Assembly (NCBI RefSeq): GCF_900111405.1 | Contig: NZ_FOHJ01000003.1 | Coordinates: 124,001-188,000, forward strand | Source: Salinibacillus kushneri | GTDB taxonomy: Bacteria > Bacillota > Bacilli > Bacillales > Alkalibacillaceae | Direction: 5' to 3' | Length of the DNA: 64,000 nucleotides | Shown: one piece after another, positions 1 to 7,759 of the stretch | Layout of the letters: every line of letters starts with the position of its first letter | Position numbering within the stretch: the stretch's first letter is position 1 | Notes under the pieces: generated by a model | What the model was told of the DNA's origin: nothing | Databases searched by the model: none | What the model saw: only the letters and a program-made list of their open reading frames with translations | Position numbers and translations under genes: made by a program

Positions 1-167
1 TCATCCTTGTTTTCATAAAGCTCCCGAATCATTCCGGGCATAGCGTTAAAGACCGGCAGCCACTTATGTATGGCCAGTCGCTTATTGACTCTCATTCCAA
101 TGATAAATACAACCATATCCTCTGTATTCTCCGTCATATAACGTCCTGTGAGAATTGGTTTGGACAT
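1..167 (-). CDS. DUF4188 domain protein, 5' part only (runs off the left edge)
   Basis: Reading leftwards from an ATG at 167, the frame is open to the window edge and gives about 55 residues beginning [20 protein letters not shown]. This resembles the start of the DUF4188 family (distant relatives of phenylacetaldoxime dehydratase/monooxygenase-like proteins; function unknown). The ATG overlaps the TGA of the upstream padR gene by one base (TGATG), so the two are probably translationally coupled. PadR/DUF4188 pairs are a familiar arrangement in Bacillaceae. The family call comes from sequence recall on a fragment. Confidence 0.6.
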   Translation of the reverse strand, partial: MSKPILTGRYMTENTEDMVVFIIGMRVNKRLAIHKWLPVFNAMPGMIRELYENKD

Positions 168-724
168 CACTGCCCCTCCTTCGTTATAAATTTTTCAAGC
201 GTATCATCGCACCAGTCAATCGCCGTAGCGGTCATTCGTTTTCCATAATCCAACGTAAGCAACCAGTACATGGCATCCTCCTCTCGCTCGTTATGATCCT
301 TAATGCCCTGCTCAATAGATATATAAATCTGGTAACGCTCCTCCAGCTTTTGTTTGTACGTTTGTAAAAGGGTGGTGGTTTGATCACCGGTTTGGTAGCG
401 GCCGAAAAATAGTTTGAGCAATATTTCATTTCGTTCAGCAGGCAGCTGTTCCACGGGCTTCTCCAGCCATTTTTTTAAAGCTTCCATGCCTTTGGAGGTG
501 AGGAAGTACTCCTTTCTGTCCGGTTTTCCGGGAGTGGATGAGGTACGGACCTCTGCCATTTCCTCCTGGACGATAAACTTTAAGGTTGGATAGATTTGTC
601 CATAACTGATTTTCCAAAAATGAGTCAGGCTTTGATCCATAAACTGTTTGATGGCGTAACCAGATTTGCAGTCCGTTGTTAAAATCCCTAATATGACGTA
701 GGTTGTATGGTTATACGTTTTCAT
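167..724 (-). CDS. PadR family transcriptional regulator
   Basis: 185 residues. The N-terminal ~90 residues form the PadR winged helix ([20 protein letters not shown], then [13 protein letters not shown] and [10 protein letters not shown]). A C-terminal helical dimerisation segment like the Vir/AphA type follows, with many Glu and Lys. PadR proteins usually repress an adjacent gene, often for a transporter or detoxification enzyme, and respond to small molecules. Here the downstream partner is the DUF4188 gene, overlapping by one base, so the pair is likely an autoregulated operon. The ligand is unknown. The upstream AT-rich stretch 725-800 contains ATATATAGTATCCAATATAT, a plausible operator, though this is not established. 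Confidence 0.85.
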   Translation of the reverse strand: MKTYNHTTYVILGILTTDCKSGYAIKQFMDQSLTHFWKISYGQIYPTLKFIVQEEMAEVRTSSTPGKPDRKEYFLTSKGMEALKKWLEKPVEQLPAERNEILLKLFFGRYQTGDQTTTLLQTYKQKLEERYQIYISIEQGIKDHNEREEDAMYWLLTLDYGKRMTATAIDWCDDTLEKFITKEGQ

Positions 725-809
725 TGGTTATCACCTATCTTAAAGTTATATATCATTTAGATATATAGTATCCAATATATTGCAAAATTGCAAGAAAATT
801 TAGCAAAAT

Positions 810-848
810 GAAGGCACAGGTGATCCACCAGACGATGCACCTGTGCTT
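810..848 (-). terminator. Stem-loop after the lectin-like gene
   Basis: GCACAGGTG (814-822) and CACCTGTGC (838-846) form a perfect 9-bp stem with a 15-nt loop, about 85 bp past the stop of the minus-strand propeller gene. The T tract is weak (TTCATTTT on the minus strand), so termination is plausible but not certain. Confidence 0.5.
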
Positions 849-930
849 CGTTTAGCTGTAGTGGGCGTTTTGCTGAACTCCGCTTCTGTCGGGGAGCTGT
901 GGATGGACAAATGAGCGCTTCCGGTTTTTT

Positions 931-2137
931 TTATTGTCCCCGCCACAGATGAATAAGATTCCGATTCTGTCCTCTGGCAAAAACATCTGTACGGTTTGGT
1001 CCCCAGGAAACGGCAGCCGGTGCTGAAGTTAAGCTTCCGCCAAGGTTTTGCCATGATCCCCAGCGCGAGCCATTCCACTCTCTTCGAAATAGCTGGTTCC
1101 CTGTACCTCGGACAAATACTTCTAATTGATTTGATTGTCTAGAGGAGACGGCTGGTGCACTTGTTAAGGTTCCCCCAAGGCTTTCCCAATTGCTCCATGT
1201 GCTGCCGTTCCACCATCTGTGAATCAGGTTGTTATTTTGACCTCTGGCGAAAACGTCGATTCGGTTTGGTCCCCAGGAAATAGCAGCAGGCTCAGAAGTT
1301 AGCGTACCGCCCAGGTCTTCCCAGTCCTCCCAGCGCGAGCCGTTCCATGTTTTTCTATAAAGCCGATTGCCTGTGCCTCTGACAAAGACATCAAGCTGAT
1401 TGTTTCTGCGGGAGGAAACGGCTGTTCCGCTGGTTAGGGTACCGCCGAGATTCTCCCAGTTACTCCATGTGCTGCCATTCCACCATTTGTGATAAAGGGC
1501 GTTGTCTGTGCCCCGAACAAAAACGTCAATTCTGTTTGGCCCCCAGGAAACAGCAGCCGGTGCCGAAGTTAAGCTTCCACCTAGGTTTGCCAATTACTCC
1601 AGCTCATTCCATTCCACCAGATATGATAGAGTGCATTATCTGTACCTCGTGCAAAAACATCCAGACGGTTATTTTGCCAGGAGGAAACGCTTGGTGCAGA
1701 GGCTAATGTGCCACCTAAGCTCTCCCAACCGGACCATCCTTGGCTAGGGGGTTCAGGCTGACCACCCTTTATAAGCTCCAGAACAATTTCAATCACGCGT
1801 GTTAAATTTCGATTCATGACATTTCGTGGTACGTTCAATTGTGTAAACAACAAAGAAACCCACGGTGCCTCGTTGAAATTGCTGATAAATTTGACTGGCA
1901 GGCTGGTTTGTATTTGCCTGGTTAAGCGTGTAATTTACGATAAAGTTAAAAGCATAATCCGCAAGTTGTCTATTCATTCCTGCCTGCTGAAGCTGTGAAT
2001 ATAAATAACTATGCTGAACGCAGGCGCTGTAAAACCTGCTGAGTACTGACTTGCTGGCGAATGTCTGCATTTGGGTAGCTGTAACCACCATATACAGGAT
2101 GATTTACTGGCATCCAACCATATTGATTTCTATACAT
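931..2137 (-). pseudogene. PLL/DUF346-like beta-propeller repeat protein, frameshifted three times
   Basis: The coding sequence is intact in pieces across three frames. The start is ATG 2137 (MYRNQYGWMPV) after GGAGG with 7-nt spacing. The first ~85 residues are a non-repeat domain ([19 protein letters not shown]). Six ~45-residue blades follow, each ending W-N-G-S-x-W-x-x-W and opening L-G-G-T/S-L-T/A-S. Blades alternate between an SWGPNR.DVF type and an SSR..NQL.VFVRG type, i.e. a two-blade unit. Blades of this kind occur in PLL-type fucose-binding lectins and tectonin-like propellers, so glycan binding is plausible (inference). Each of the three shifts is repaired by one base in a short homopolymer: at 2031-2034 (one fewer), 1876-1878 (one fewer) and 1586-1588 (one more). 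The sister blade at 1042 has the longer T run at the last position. No signal peptide is visible. It may be an intact gene with sequencing indels. Confidence 0.7.
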
Positions 2138-2143
2138 TTTCAT

Positions 2144-2588
2144 ACCTCCGCTTTTTAATTAGGGTATGCATGGAGAAATCAATTGGGAATGTCCAGCGAA
2201 AAGTAGGAAAAATGCAGCTTAACGAATAGGATAATGAACGTCTATAATCTCCAAGTTATCACCTAAAAATTCTACTAATTCTCTTTATATTAGCAGCTTC
2301 TTTTTCATATATATACAAGTGTGCGTTCTATTAAATGAACATTAGTTGATTTTAATATAGTAATTTTAAGAAAACTAGAGAATATACAAAATATTTAGAG
2401 TTAAATTGTTCTTTATAATGAATATAATGATATTTGCTAGTTTTCCTTAATAATATATTAAACTATACTACTATTAAATGGTTCTTTATATAGAATTAAT
2501 TGTTCTTTACAAATGAACAAATAGAGTATCTAAATGATCACACACATTGGCAGATGACTGTAGATACTCTAAAAAAATGAAAGGATAG
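2144..2588. promoter_or_regulatory. AT-rich divergent regulatory region with four GTTC-N8/9-GAAY inverted repeats
   Basis: This spacer lies between the minus-strand propeller gene and the plus-strand secreted coiled-coil cluster. It holds four similar dyads: 2325-2340 (GTTC-N8-GAAC), 2408-2423 (GTTC-N8-GAAT), 2481-2496 (GTTC-N8-GAAT) and 2502-2518 (GTTC-N9-GAAC). Three of them read GTTCTTTA at the left. The repetition suggests binding sites for one dimeric regulator controlling the cluster. The regulator is not identified. Confidence 0.45.
2522..2571 (+). promoter_or_regulatory. Leader hairpin ahead of the coiled-coil cluster
   Basis: TAGAGTATCTA (2522-2532) and TAGATACTCTA (2561-2571) form a perfect 11-bp inverted repeat with a 28-nt loop. 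The second arm runs into AAAAAAATGAAAGGA just before the first gene's ribosome site. In RNA it would be a stable 5' leader stem; it could stabilise the message or act in translation control. Confidence 0.45.
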
Positions 2589-3026
2589 GTGGTGATTGTG
2601 CGAAAATCATTAGTCATTATGTTTGTAGCTGCTTTTTTATTAATTTGTACACTTTCTGTACACGTTTCAGCAGACAAGCATCTTGCAATATGGAACAAGG
2701 AAACCTTTCAAAATCATGCTGAGAAAATTCCCCTTTTATTGCAGGAGAGACTTGCGGAATGGAAGAAAACATGGGAAAAACAGACGGATAAGGCAGACAA
2801 ACAAATGAACAGCAACTTGGATTATTTTCACGTAACAACTTCTCGAGATGCTAAGCAAAACATCAACAATTATGAAAAAGACTATGAGACGCGTTTACAG
2901 GAAACAAAGACGACACTGTTGGATATGGACTTCACTGACTTTGAAAGGATAAAAAAGGAAGAAATTAATGAAGAAATATCCGAGGATGTTGAGGGTTTTC
3001 TGGAAGAGCTATTAGCGGAAAAGTAA
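2589..3026 (+). CDS. Secreted coiled-coil protein 1 of a three-gene cluster
   Basis: 145 residues and not a family I recognise. The N-terminus is a signal peptide (KSLVIMFVAAFLLICTLSV, cleavage likely after HVSA). The mature part is charged and almost entirely helical, with heptad-like spacing (ERLAEWKKTWEKQTDKADKQ) and a very acidic C-terminus. Three GTG codons (2589, 2592, 2598) could start it: the AAAGGA at 2579-2584 favours 2592, and AGGTGG at 2587-2592 favours 2598. The next gene starts 30 bp downstream, so they are co-transcribed. Expected location is outside the membrane. Function unknown. Confidence 0.75.
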   Translation: MVIVRKSLVIMFVAAFLLICTLSVHVSADKHLAIWNKETFQNHAEKIPLLLQERLAEWKKTWEKQTDKADKQMNSNLDYFHVTTSRDAKQNINNYEKDYETRLQETKTTLLDMDFTDFERIKKEEINEEISEDVEGFLEELLAEK

Positions 3027-3056
3027 TGAAATTAAAAAAAGAAAGGGAGTTAGAAG

Positions 3057-3836
3057 ATGAAATTGAAATCATTAAAAGGAAAAATTATTGTTGGTACAGT
3101 AGCAATCGGCATTATGTCAAGTGCAGGTCTGGCTTTTGCGAATACAGATGCAGGGGAGCGGCTGCAATCATGGTATGAAGGTGCGTTTGGAGAAACAACT
3201 GAGTCCGTAGAATCGCAAGTAACCGCATATGGGGAAAGCCTAATTCCAGGATTAGAAGACGAGTATAATGGGATGAAAGAAGAGGCAACAACGGATATTA
3301 ATGATACGAGAGACAGTGAAATAGGCAATGCAGAAAGTGCCATTGAAAGCGCTAAGGAGAGCCATTTAGAGAACCTTAATGGTACGAAAGAAGAAATATT
3401 AGCTGGCATGCAGCAAAAATTTTACCAGGAAGTTTTTTTGGAGAGCTATTTTGACATTCAAGATTTAGCTGAACAAGCTCAAGAGTATGCTACGAATGAC
3501 TTAACAGCTCACACAGGGAGTAAAGGAGAGGAAGCTCTAAATAAAGTAACAGAGGATCTGAATACTGCTAAAGAGGAAGCGGTTTCGGATTTAGAAGAAG
3601 CTATTGAGAATGCAAAGGCAGAAATTGAAGCAGGACTGGCTAATCATGAAGAAATTACGGTTAGTAATCTTAATAACCAAATTGATTTTGCTATTAGAGA
3701 TACTCGTAATATAGTAGAAGAAACGTTAAACGGGCTCGTTGAAGAACAACAGACGATTATTGCTGAAGCAGCTGCAGAACTTGAAGGTGATGCAATGGAT
3801 GCGTTAGATGAAGTTGTAGCAGGAATAGGTGAATAA
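3057..3836 (+). CDS. Secreted coiled-coil protein 2, largest of the cluster
   Basis: 259 residues. The signal peptide is at about 1-28 (GKIIVGTVAIGIMSSAGLAFA). The mature part is a long acidic helical rod dominated by Ala, Glu, Asn and Thr, with repeated AKEE/AIENAKAEIEAGL-type heptads. Just after the signal it has GERLQSWYEGAF, matched in the third protein by QSLLTNWFDQK. This suggests a shared N-terminal element built around a W-aromatic pair. The ribosome site AAGGGAG lies 5-6 nt before the ATG. A hairpin follows at 3853-3874. No enzyme motifs are visible. A structural, extracellular or membrane-surface role is likely. Function unknown. Confidence 0.75.
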   Translation: MKLKSLKGKIIVGTVAIGIMSSAGLAFANTDAGERLQSWYEGAFGETTESVESQVTAYGESLIPGLEDEYNGMKEEATTDINDTRDSEIGNAESAIESAKESHLENLNGTKEEILAGMQQKFYQEVFLESYFDIQDLAEQAQEYATNDLTAHTGSKGEEALNKVTEDLNTAKEEAVSDLEEAIENAKAEIEAGLANHEEITVSNLNNQIDFAIRDTRNIVEETLNGLVEEQQTIIAEAAAELEGDAMDALDEVVAGIGE

Positions 3837-3852
3837 TTAACGATAGATGTTT

Positions 3853-3880
3853 AGGGTCTCGGATTAGAGGCCCTATCTTT
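3853..3880 (+). terminator. Intercistronic hairpin between coiled-coil genes 2 and 3
   Basis: AGGGTCTC (3853-3860) pairs with GAGGCCCT (3867-3874) over 8 bp including one G-U pair, with a 6-nt loop, followed by ATCTTTAT. The T tract is poor, so it could be a partial terminator or an mRNA end-stabiliser that lowers expression of the third gene. Confidence 0.45.
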
Positions 3881-3900
3881 ATCAAGAAGAAGGAGGATTG

Positions 3901-4401
3901 ATGATAATGAGCAGATGGCAAATACGAAGAAAACGGAAAAATAGGAAAAGGTTACTCGGAGCATTCCTTTTAATCGTATTCTTTAGCAGCAGTATGAATA
4001 TGGTGTTTGCTGACCAAAACATTCAATCCTTGTTAACCAATTGGTTTGACCAGAAAAAAACAGCGGCCATTGATGAAATTGAAGAAGCTGTTGATGCAGA
4101 GCAACAAGAGCAAACCCAACGTCTCCAGAAAGAGCTACAATCAGAAATCGAGCAATTGGATAAAAAATTAAATGATTTCACCAATCAGGAAAAAGAAAAA
4201 CGGGTTCAAGCCATACAGGAGCATGCTGATGAATTAATCGCAAATATGAATTTGGATGAAACTGAAAAAAGAGAGTTTGTGAGAGCAGAACTCAAACAGA
4301 TCGTTCAAGAGGCAAAGAACAAAATGGATAACGTTCGTACAGAACTGAAGGCTGTTGAAGAGGCAGGCCAAGTGTATCAACCAGAAAGTGAAGAAAAATA
4401 A
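3901..4401 (+). CDS. Secreted coiled-coil protein 3 of the cluster
   Basis: 166 residues from ATG 3901 (a second ATG at 3907 is also possible; AGGAGG is at 3891-3896). A very basic N-terminus (RRKRKNRKR) precedes a hydrophobic signal segment (LLGAFLLIVFFSSSMNMVFA), then a highly charged coiled coil (EQTQRLQKELQSEIEQLDKKL). It shares the post-signal W-aromatic motif with protein 2. It ends the cluster, before the terminator at 4479. Function unknown; it probably acts together with the two upstream proteins. Confidence 0.72.
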   Translation: MIMSRWQIRRKRKNRKRLLGAFLLIVFFSSSMNMVFADQNIQSLLTNWFDQKKTAAIDEIEEAVDAEQQEQTQRLQKELQSEIEQLDKKLNDFTNQEKEKRVQAIQEHADELIANMNLDETEKREFVRAELKQIVQEAKNKMDNVRTELKAVEEAGQVYQPESEEK

Positions 4402-4907
4402 ACCAAATGGAGTTTATATTCAAAACAGTTCATAAAAGAATATCCTGGAACCTTTCGGGTAGTAGAATTATTTTACTAAAGCAACGAGTATGATGGTTGC
4501 TTTTTAATAATCAATTAAACGAAGAAAAATTCCTTTCTTCAATCTAATACTAAGCCGTAAATAGATGGGGGTATTAAGGATAATCGTTTCGTTAAAAGTT
4601 TCCCATGATAGGAATTGTTAATCGTTTTTATTTGGATTTTTGGGTGTGGAATTTGGTTTTCACACTTGTACTATTGGTTTAATAAGGCGGTAATTTTCAT
4701 TTGTGCAGTTGGAGTGAAGTTGTTTTTGGTAAATTCGTTCTTGATAGAAATAGAACCATAATTTTCTTAGGAAAATTGCATCAGGCTCCTTCCTATTTAT
4801 AGCTCTTACTATTACATCTATATTTCAATTCTATTAAAACCCACTGAAAAAATAGATTGCTAGAAGAAGGCTATAGTAAATAAAAAACATAATTGGAGGA
4901 TTCTATC
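4402..4907 (+). other. Intergenic spacer between coiled-coil cluster and 3D protein
   Basis: No gene is visible. It contains the terminator at 4479-4506 and a small GTGTG...CACAC dyad near 4645-4665. No clear WalR-type box was seen upstream of the LysM-3D gene, although homologues of that gene are WalR targets. Confidence 0.5.
4479..4506 (+). terminator. Rho-independent terminator of the coiled-coil cluster
   Basis: AAGCAAC (4479-4485) and GTTGCTT (4496-4502) form a 7-bp stem with a 10-nt loop, followed by a T-rich tail TTTAAT. It is placed about 80 bp after the third cluster gene. Confidence 0.75.
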
Positions 4908-5432
4908 ATGAAGAATTTATCAAAAAAGTGTTTAACACTACTCACAATAGCTTTAGGCGTAACGCTATTTTCAAACGAAATACACGCAAGCAGTAAGTAT
5001 ACTGTGGAATCGGGCGATGTACTATCAAAAATTTCAATGGATCATAATGTAAGTGTGAATGCATTACTTGAGTTTAACCCTTCCATTAATGATCCGGATG
5101 TTATCTGCGCTGGTCAAACGATTAAAATTCCGGATGAGGAAAAGACATTTAGAGTAACGGCTTATACGGCTGGTTATGAATCAACCGGAAAACACCCTGG
5201 AGATCCTGGTTATGGTGTAACAGCTTCAGGAACAAAAGTGGAGGAAGGACGAACCGTTTCCTGTCCAGCATCAATGGACTTTGGAACAAAAGTGTATATT
5301 CCTGCCCTTGATAACACATTCACTTGTGAAGATAGAGGTGGTGCAATTACAGAAGGACGATTGGATGTATATAAGAATGATTTAGAAGATGCACTAGAGT
5401 TTGGAGTTAAGGAATTGAAAGTGCTATATTAG
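4908..5432 (+). CDS. LysM plus 3D domain cell-wall protein (YocH-like)
   Basis: 174 residues from ATG 4908, chosen because TTGGAGGA sits 8 nt upstream. Layout: signal peptide 1-28 (LLTIALGVTLFSNEIHAS), one LysM peptidoglycan-binding module at about 29-73 (YTVESGDVLSKISMDHNVS to INDPDVICAGQTIKIP), then a 3D domain. The 3D motif is seen as TCEDRGGAITEGRLDVY, with the Asp residues typical of the double-psi barrel fold shared with MltA-type lytic enzymes. It is secreted and wall-bound. B. subtilis YocH, of similar length class, is a muralytic autolysin under WalRK. The exact activity here is inferred. Confidence 0.85.
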   Translation: MKNLSKKCLTLLTIALGVTLFSNEIHASSKYTVESGDVLSKISMDHNVSVNALLEFNPSINDPDVICAGQTIKIPDEEKTFRVTAYTAGYESTGKHPGDPGYGVTASGTKVEEGRTVSCPASMDFGTKVYIPALDNTFTCEDRGGAITEGRLDVYKNDLEDALEFGVKELKVLY

Positions 5433-5566
5433 GTTATGAAATAGGATTTTACATAGTATGGAGGACTCCTTTGCCCTTAATGGAGCGGGGTGGGTCTACA
5501 TATGTATTCTCATAGAAATGAATGGAGTTGCCGGTCTCTGATTTTCTTCTTCTTCAGATACGGGCA

Positions 5567-5731
5567 ATGAAGGACAAAATCCTTCCTGGAATGGAAGAAA
5601 TGTCTTTCATAGGGGGGATGAAGGACAAATAGGAGCAAAAAGCTAATCCAGATGTCCTTCATAAGCTTAATGAAGGACAAAAACAAGCAAAAATTCAAGC
5701 GAGATGTCTCTCATACAAGTAATGAAGGACA
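5567..5731. repeat. 52-bp tandem hairpin repeat array, copy 1
   Basis: Successive units carry a left arm TGTCYYTCAT, a 7-nt loop and a right arm ATGAAGGACA: 5601-5627, 5653-5679 and 5705-5731, with an earlier right arm alone at 5567-5576. Left arms are spaced exactly 52 bp apart. The ~25-bp linkers are also similar (AAAA..GCAAAA..CAAGC). The whole resembles the array at 14201-14373. No gene lies within it. Confidence 0.8.
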
Positions 5732-5817
5732 AAATTGGGTAAAAGCTTGACCGTATAATGGAATATAGTCTTTCAAGCTCCAAAAATAGCTATAATATGT
5801 AAACTCTCTCTATAAGT

Positions 5818-5860
5818 AAAAGCAGAAGCTTCCGGGTAAAAAGGAAGATTCCGCTTTTAT
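5818..5860. terminator. Stem-loop in the spacer upstream of amine oxidase
   Basis: AAAAGCAGAAGCTTCC (5818-5833) pairs with GGAAGATTCCGCTTTT (5843-5858) at 14 of 16 positions, with a 9-nt loop. It is flanked by T or A runs on both strands and behaves like a bidirectional terminator, but no gene is seen directly before it. Confidence 0.5.
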
Positions 5861-5910
5861 ATTTATGCGAATGGGGATGAGGAAATTGCGGAACCCGGTG
5901 TATGAATGGC

Positions 5911-5942
5911 CAGAGAGGTAAACATAAACCTCTCTGTTTTTT
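5911..5942 (+). terminator. Rho-independent terminator in non-coding spacer
   Basis: CAGAGAGGT (5911-5919) and ACCTCTCTG (5928-5936) form a perfect 9-bp stem with an 8-nt loop and a TTTTTT tail. No plus-strand protein gene precedes it. A TATAAT at 5791-5796 leaves room for a short untranslated RNA of roughly 140 nt ending here. Confidence 0.7.
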
Positions 5943-6006
5943 GTGAAAACGCAAAAATAAATTACCATTTTTTCACTAGACAGTTGCTATTTTGTTCATA
6001 GTACGA

Positions 6007-6059
6007 CCTCCTTTCTGAATAGGTTAATAATCAGACAATAGCCTATTCAGTAGAGGAGG
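6007..6059 (+). promoter_or_regulatory. Hairpin that pairs with the amine oxidase ribosome site
   Basis: CTGAATAGG (6015-6023) and CCTATTCAG (6042-6050) form a perfect 9-bp stem. Outside it CCTCC (6007-6011) faces the Shine-Dalgarno core GGAGG (6055-6059). Folding would hide the ribosome site of the gene starting at 6066. Either RNA-level control or a protein operator is possible. Confidence 0.5.
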
Positions 6060-6065
6060 AAAAGT

Positions 6066-7556
6066 TTGAATTTGTTAAATTACGTATTTCCTCAGATACC
6101 GGAAGAAGAAATGGCTTCAATCATCAGAAATGGGCTTGATAAAACAGAAGTACCTAAGAAAATTATTATTCTGGGGGCCGGTATGGCCGGACTTGTATCG
6201 GCATCATTACTTAAAGAAGCAGGACACGATGTAACCATACTTGAAGCAAGCGATAGGGTAGGAGGGCGTGTCTACACATTAAGAGGGGATTTTAAGTATG
6301 GGCAATATCTTGAGGCTGGTGCGATGCGTATTCCTCATACGCACTCTTTAACATTAGAATATATACGAAAGTTTAATCTCCCAACGAATGAATTTATTAA
6401 CAGTACTCCTAACGATATTTTCTATATTAATGGGAAGAAGGTTCGTTCGAAAGCATATGAACAGAATCCTGATATTCTAAACTACCCCGTATATCCTCAT
6501 GAAAGAGGGAAAACAGCTACTGAATTACTTCAATTCGCCATAAAACCGATAACAGATTTTATTAATCAAAATCCAAGAAGAAACTGGCCTTGGGTTATCA
6601 GGGAATTTGATAAATATTCGATGGATTTTTATTTGAGATATAATCCGTTTGGGATATCCTTATCACCTGGTGCAATCGAAATGATTAAAGTATTGCTTAC
6701 TCTTGAGGGGCTAATGGAGCTTTCTTTCTTAGAACAATTACGTGAATTGTCCATTTTATTCACACCTAATATCACATATTATGAAGTATCAGGAGGTAAC
6801 GATAAACTTCCTAATGCATTTACAGAACAATTGCAGGATAATATCCAATATGGTCAATATGTAAAAAAGATTGTACAGCATGACAATCAAGTCACCGTTC
6901 ATTCTGTCCATAAAATTTTAGAACCAACTGAGATTACCGGTGATCTTGCCATTGTTACGATTCCATTTACTGTTTTACAGTTTGTAGATATTGAACCTTA
7001 TGAGTCATTTTCAGAAAACAAATGGAAGGCCATTCGGGAAACCAACTATGCTGGCTCGACGAAGACAGGAATTCAGTTTAAAAGCAGGTTCTGGGAAGAG
7101 CGAGGGTTATATGGTGGGCAAACGATAACAGATCTCCCCATTAAATATGTTCAATATCCAAGTCATAATCTTGGATCAGATGGCTCTGGAGTCATTTTGG
7201 GCAGTTATACTTGGGAAGATGATGCCATCCCCTGGGATAGCTTAGAGGATGATAATCGCTTTGAATACGTATTAAAAAATTTAGCTAACATCCATGGCGA
7301 TCAGGTGTATCAGGACTTTCAAGGCGGAGTGAGCCATAGTTGGATTAGGTATCCATATTCTGCAGGGGCTTTTACTATGTTTAAGCCTGGACAAGTAACA
7401 GAATTAGTGCCCCATATTTCCACACCAGAAGGAAGGGTTCATTTTGCTGGAGAACATACCTCAACCACACACTCATGGATCCAAGGGGCAATTGAATCTG
7501 GAATTCGAGTTGCATCTGAAGTCAATAACTTACCTAGAACATATTTTGGTTCTTAA
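6066..7556 (+). CDS. Flavin monoamine oxidase family protein
   Basis: 496 residues with a TTG start, supported by GAGGAGG 6 nt upstream. The FAD-binding Rossmann motif is ILGAGMAGLVSASLLKEAG (about 35-53), followed by the EASDRVGGRVYT signature. The C-terminal flavin-anchoring segment is HFAGEHTSTTHSWIQGAIES. Family members oxidise primary amines or L-amino acids to the aldehyde or keto acid with release of ammonia and peroxide. The closest B. subtilis relative by recall is YobN, a putative L-amino acid oxidase. There is no signal peptide, so it is cytoplasmic. It stands alone, and the leader hairpin suggests conditional translation. The substrate cannot be read from the sequence. Confidence 0.85.
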   Translation: MNLLNYVFPQIPEEEMASIIRNGLDKTEVPKKIIILGAGMAGLVSASLLKEAGHDVTILEASDRVGGRVYTLRGDFKYGQYLEAGAMRIPHTHSLTLEYIRKFNLPTNEFINSTPNDIFYINGKKVRSKAYEQNPDILNYPVYPHERGKTATELLQFAIKPITDFINQNPRRNWPWVIREFDKYSMDFYLRYNPFGISLSPGAIEMIKVLLTLEGLMELSFLEQLRELSILFTPNITYYEVSGGNDKLPNAFTEQLQDNIQYGQYVKKIVQHDNQVTVHSVHKILEPTEITGDLAIVTIPFTVLQFVDIEPYESFSENKWKAIRETNYAGSTKTGIQFKSRFWEERGLYGGQTITDLPIKYVQYPSHNLGSDGSGVILGSYTWEDDAIPWDSLEDDNRFEYVLKNLANIHGDQVYQDFQGGVSHSWIRYPYSAGAFTMFKPGQVTELVPHISTPEGRVHFAGEHTSTTHSWIQGAIESGIRVASEVNNLPRTYFGS

Positions 7557-7715
7557 ATGATTAGGAGGTAATTGGCTATTCGTATGTAGAAGACGAGTCC
7601 CTTTTGTTTTGAATGGCCTCGTCATCTTATTTTAAGGTAAACCATACCACAAGTGATGGTAAACGAAAGAGCAGAAATAACTGTGGATAACAAGGATTAG
7701 AAGAGGCTAACTATT

Positions 7716-7752
7716 AAAGGAGACCGCTCATGTTATATAGCCTGTCTCCTTT
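7716..7752 (-). terminator. Stem-loop terminator after the VOC gene
   Basis: AAAGGAGAC (7716-7724) and GTCTCCTTT (7744-7752) form a perfect 9-bp stem with a 19-nt loop, just past the stop of the minus-strand VOC gene. The loop is long and the T tract is short. Confidence 0.5.
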
Positions 7753-7759
7753 GCTTATC

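Noticed and set aside
5567-5731. CRISPR-like regular spacing of palindromic repeats
   Set aside because: Linkers between palindromes are similar to each other rather than unique, the arms vary between units, and no cas gene is present.
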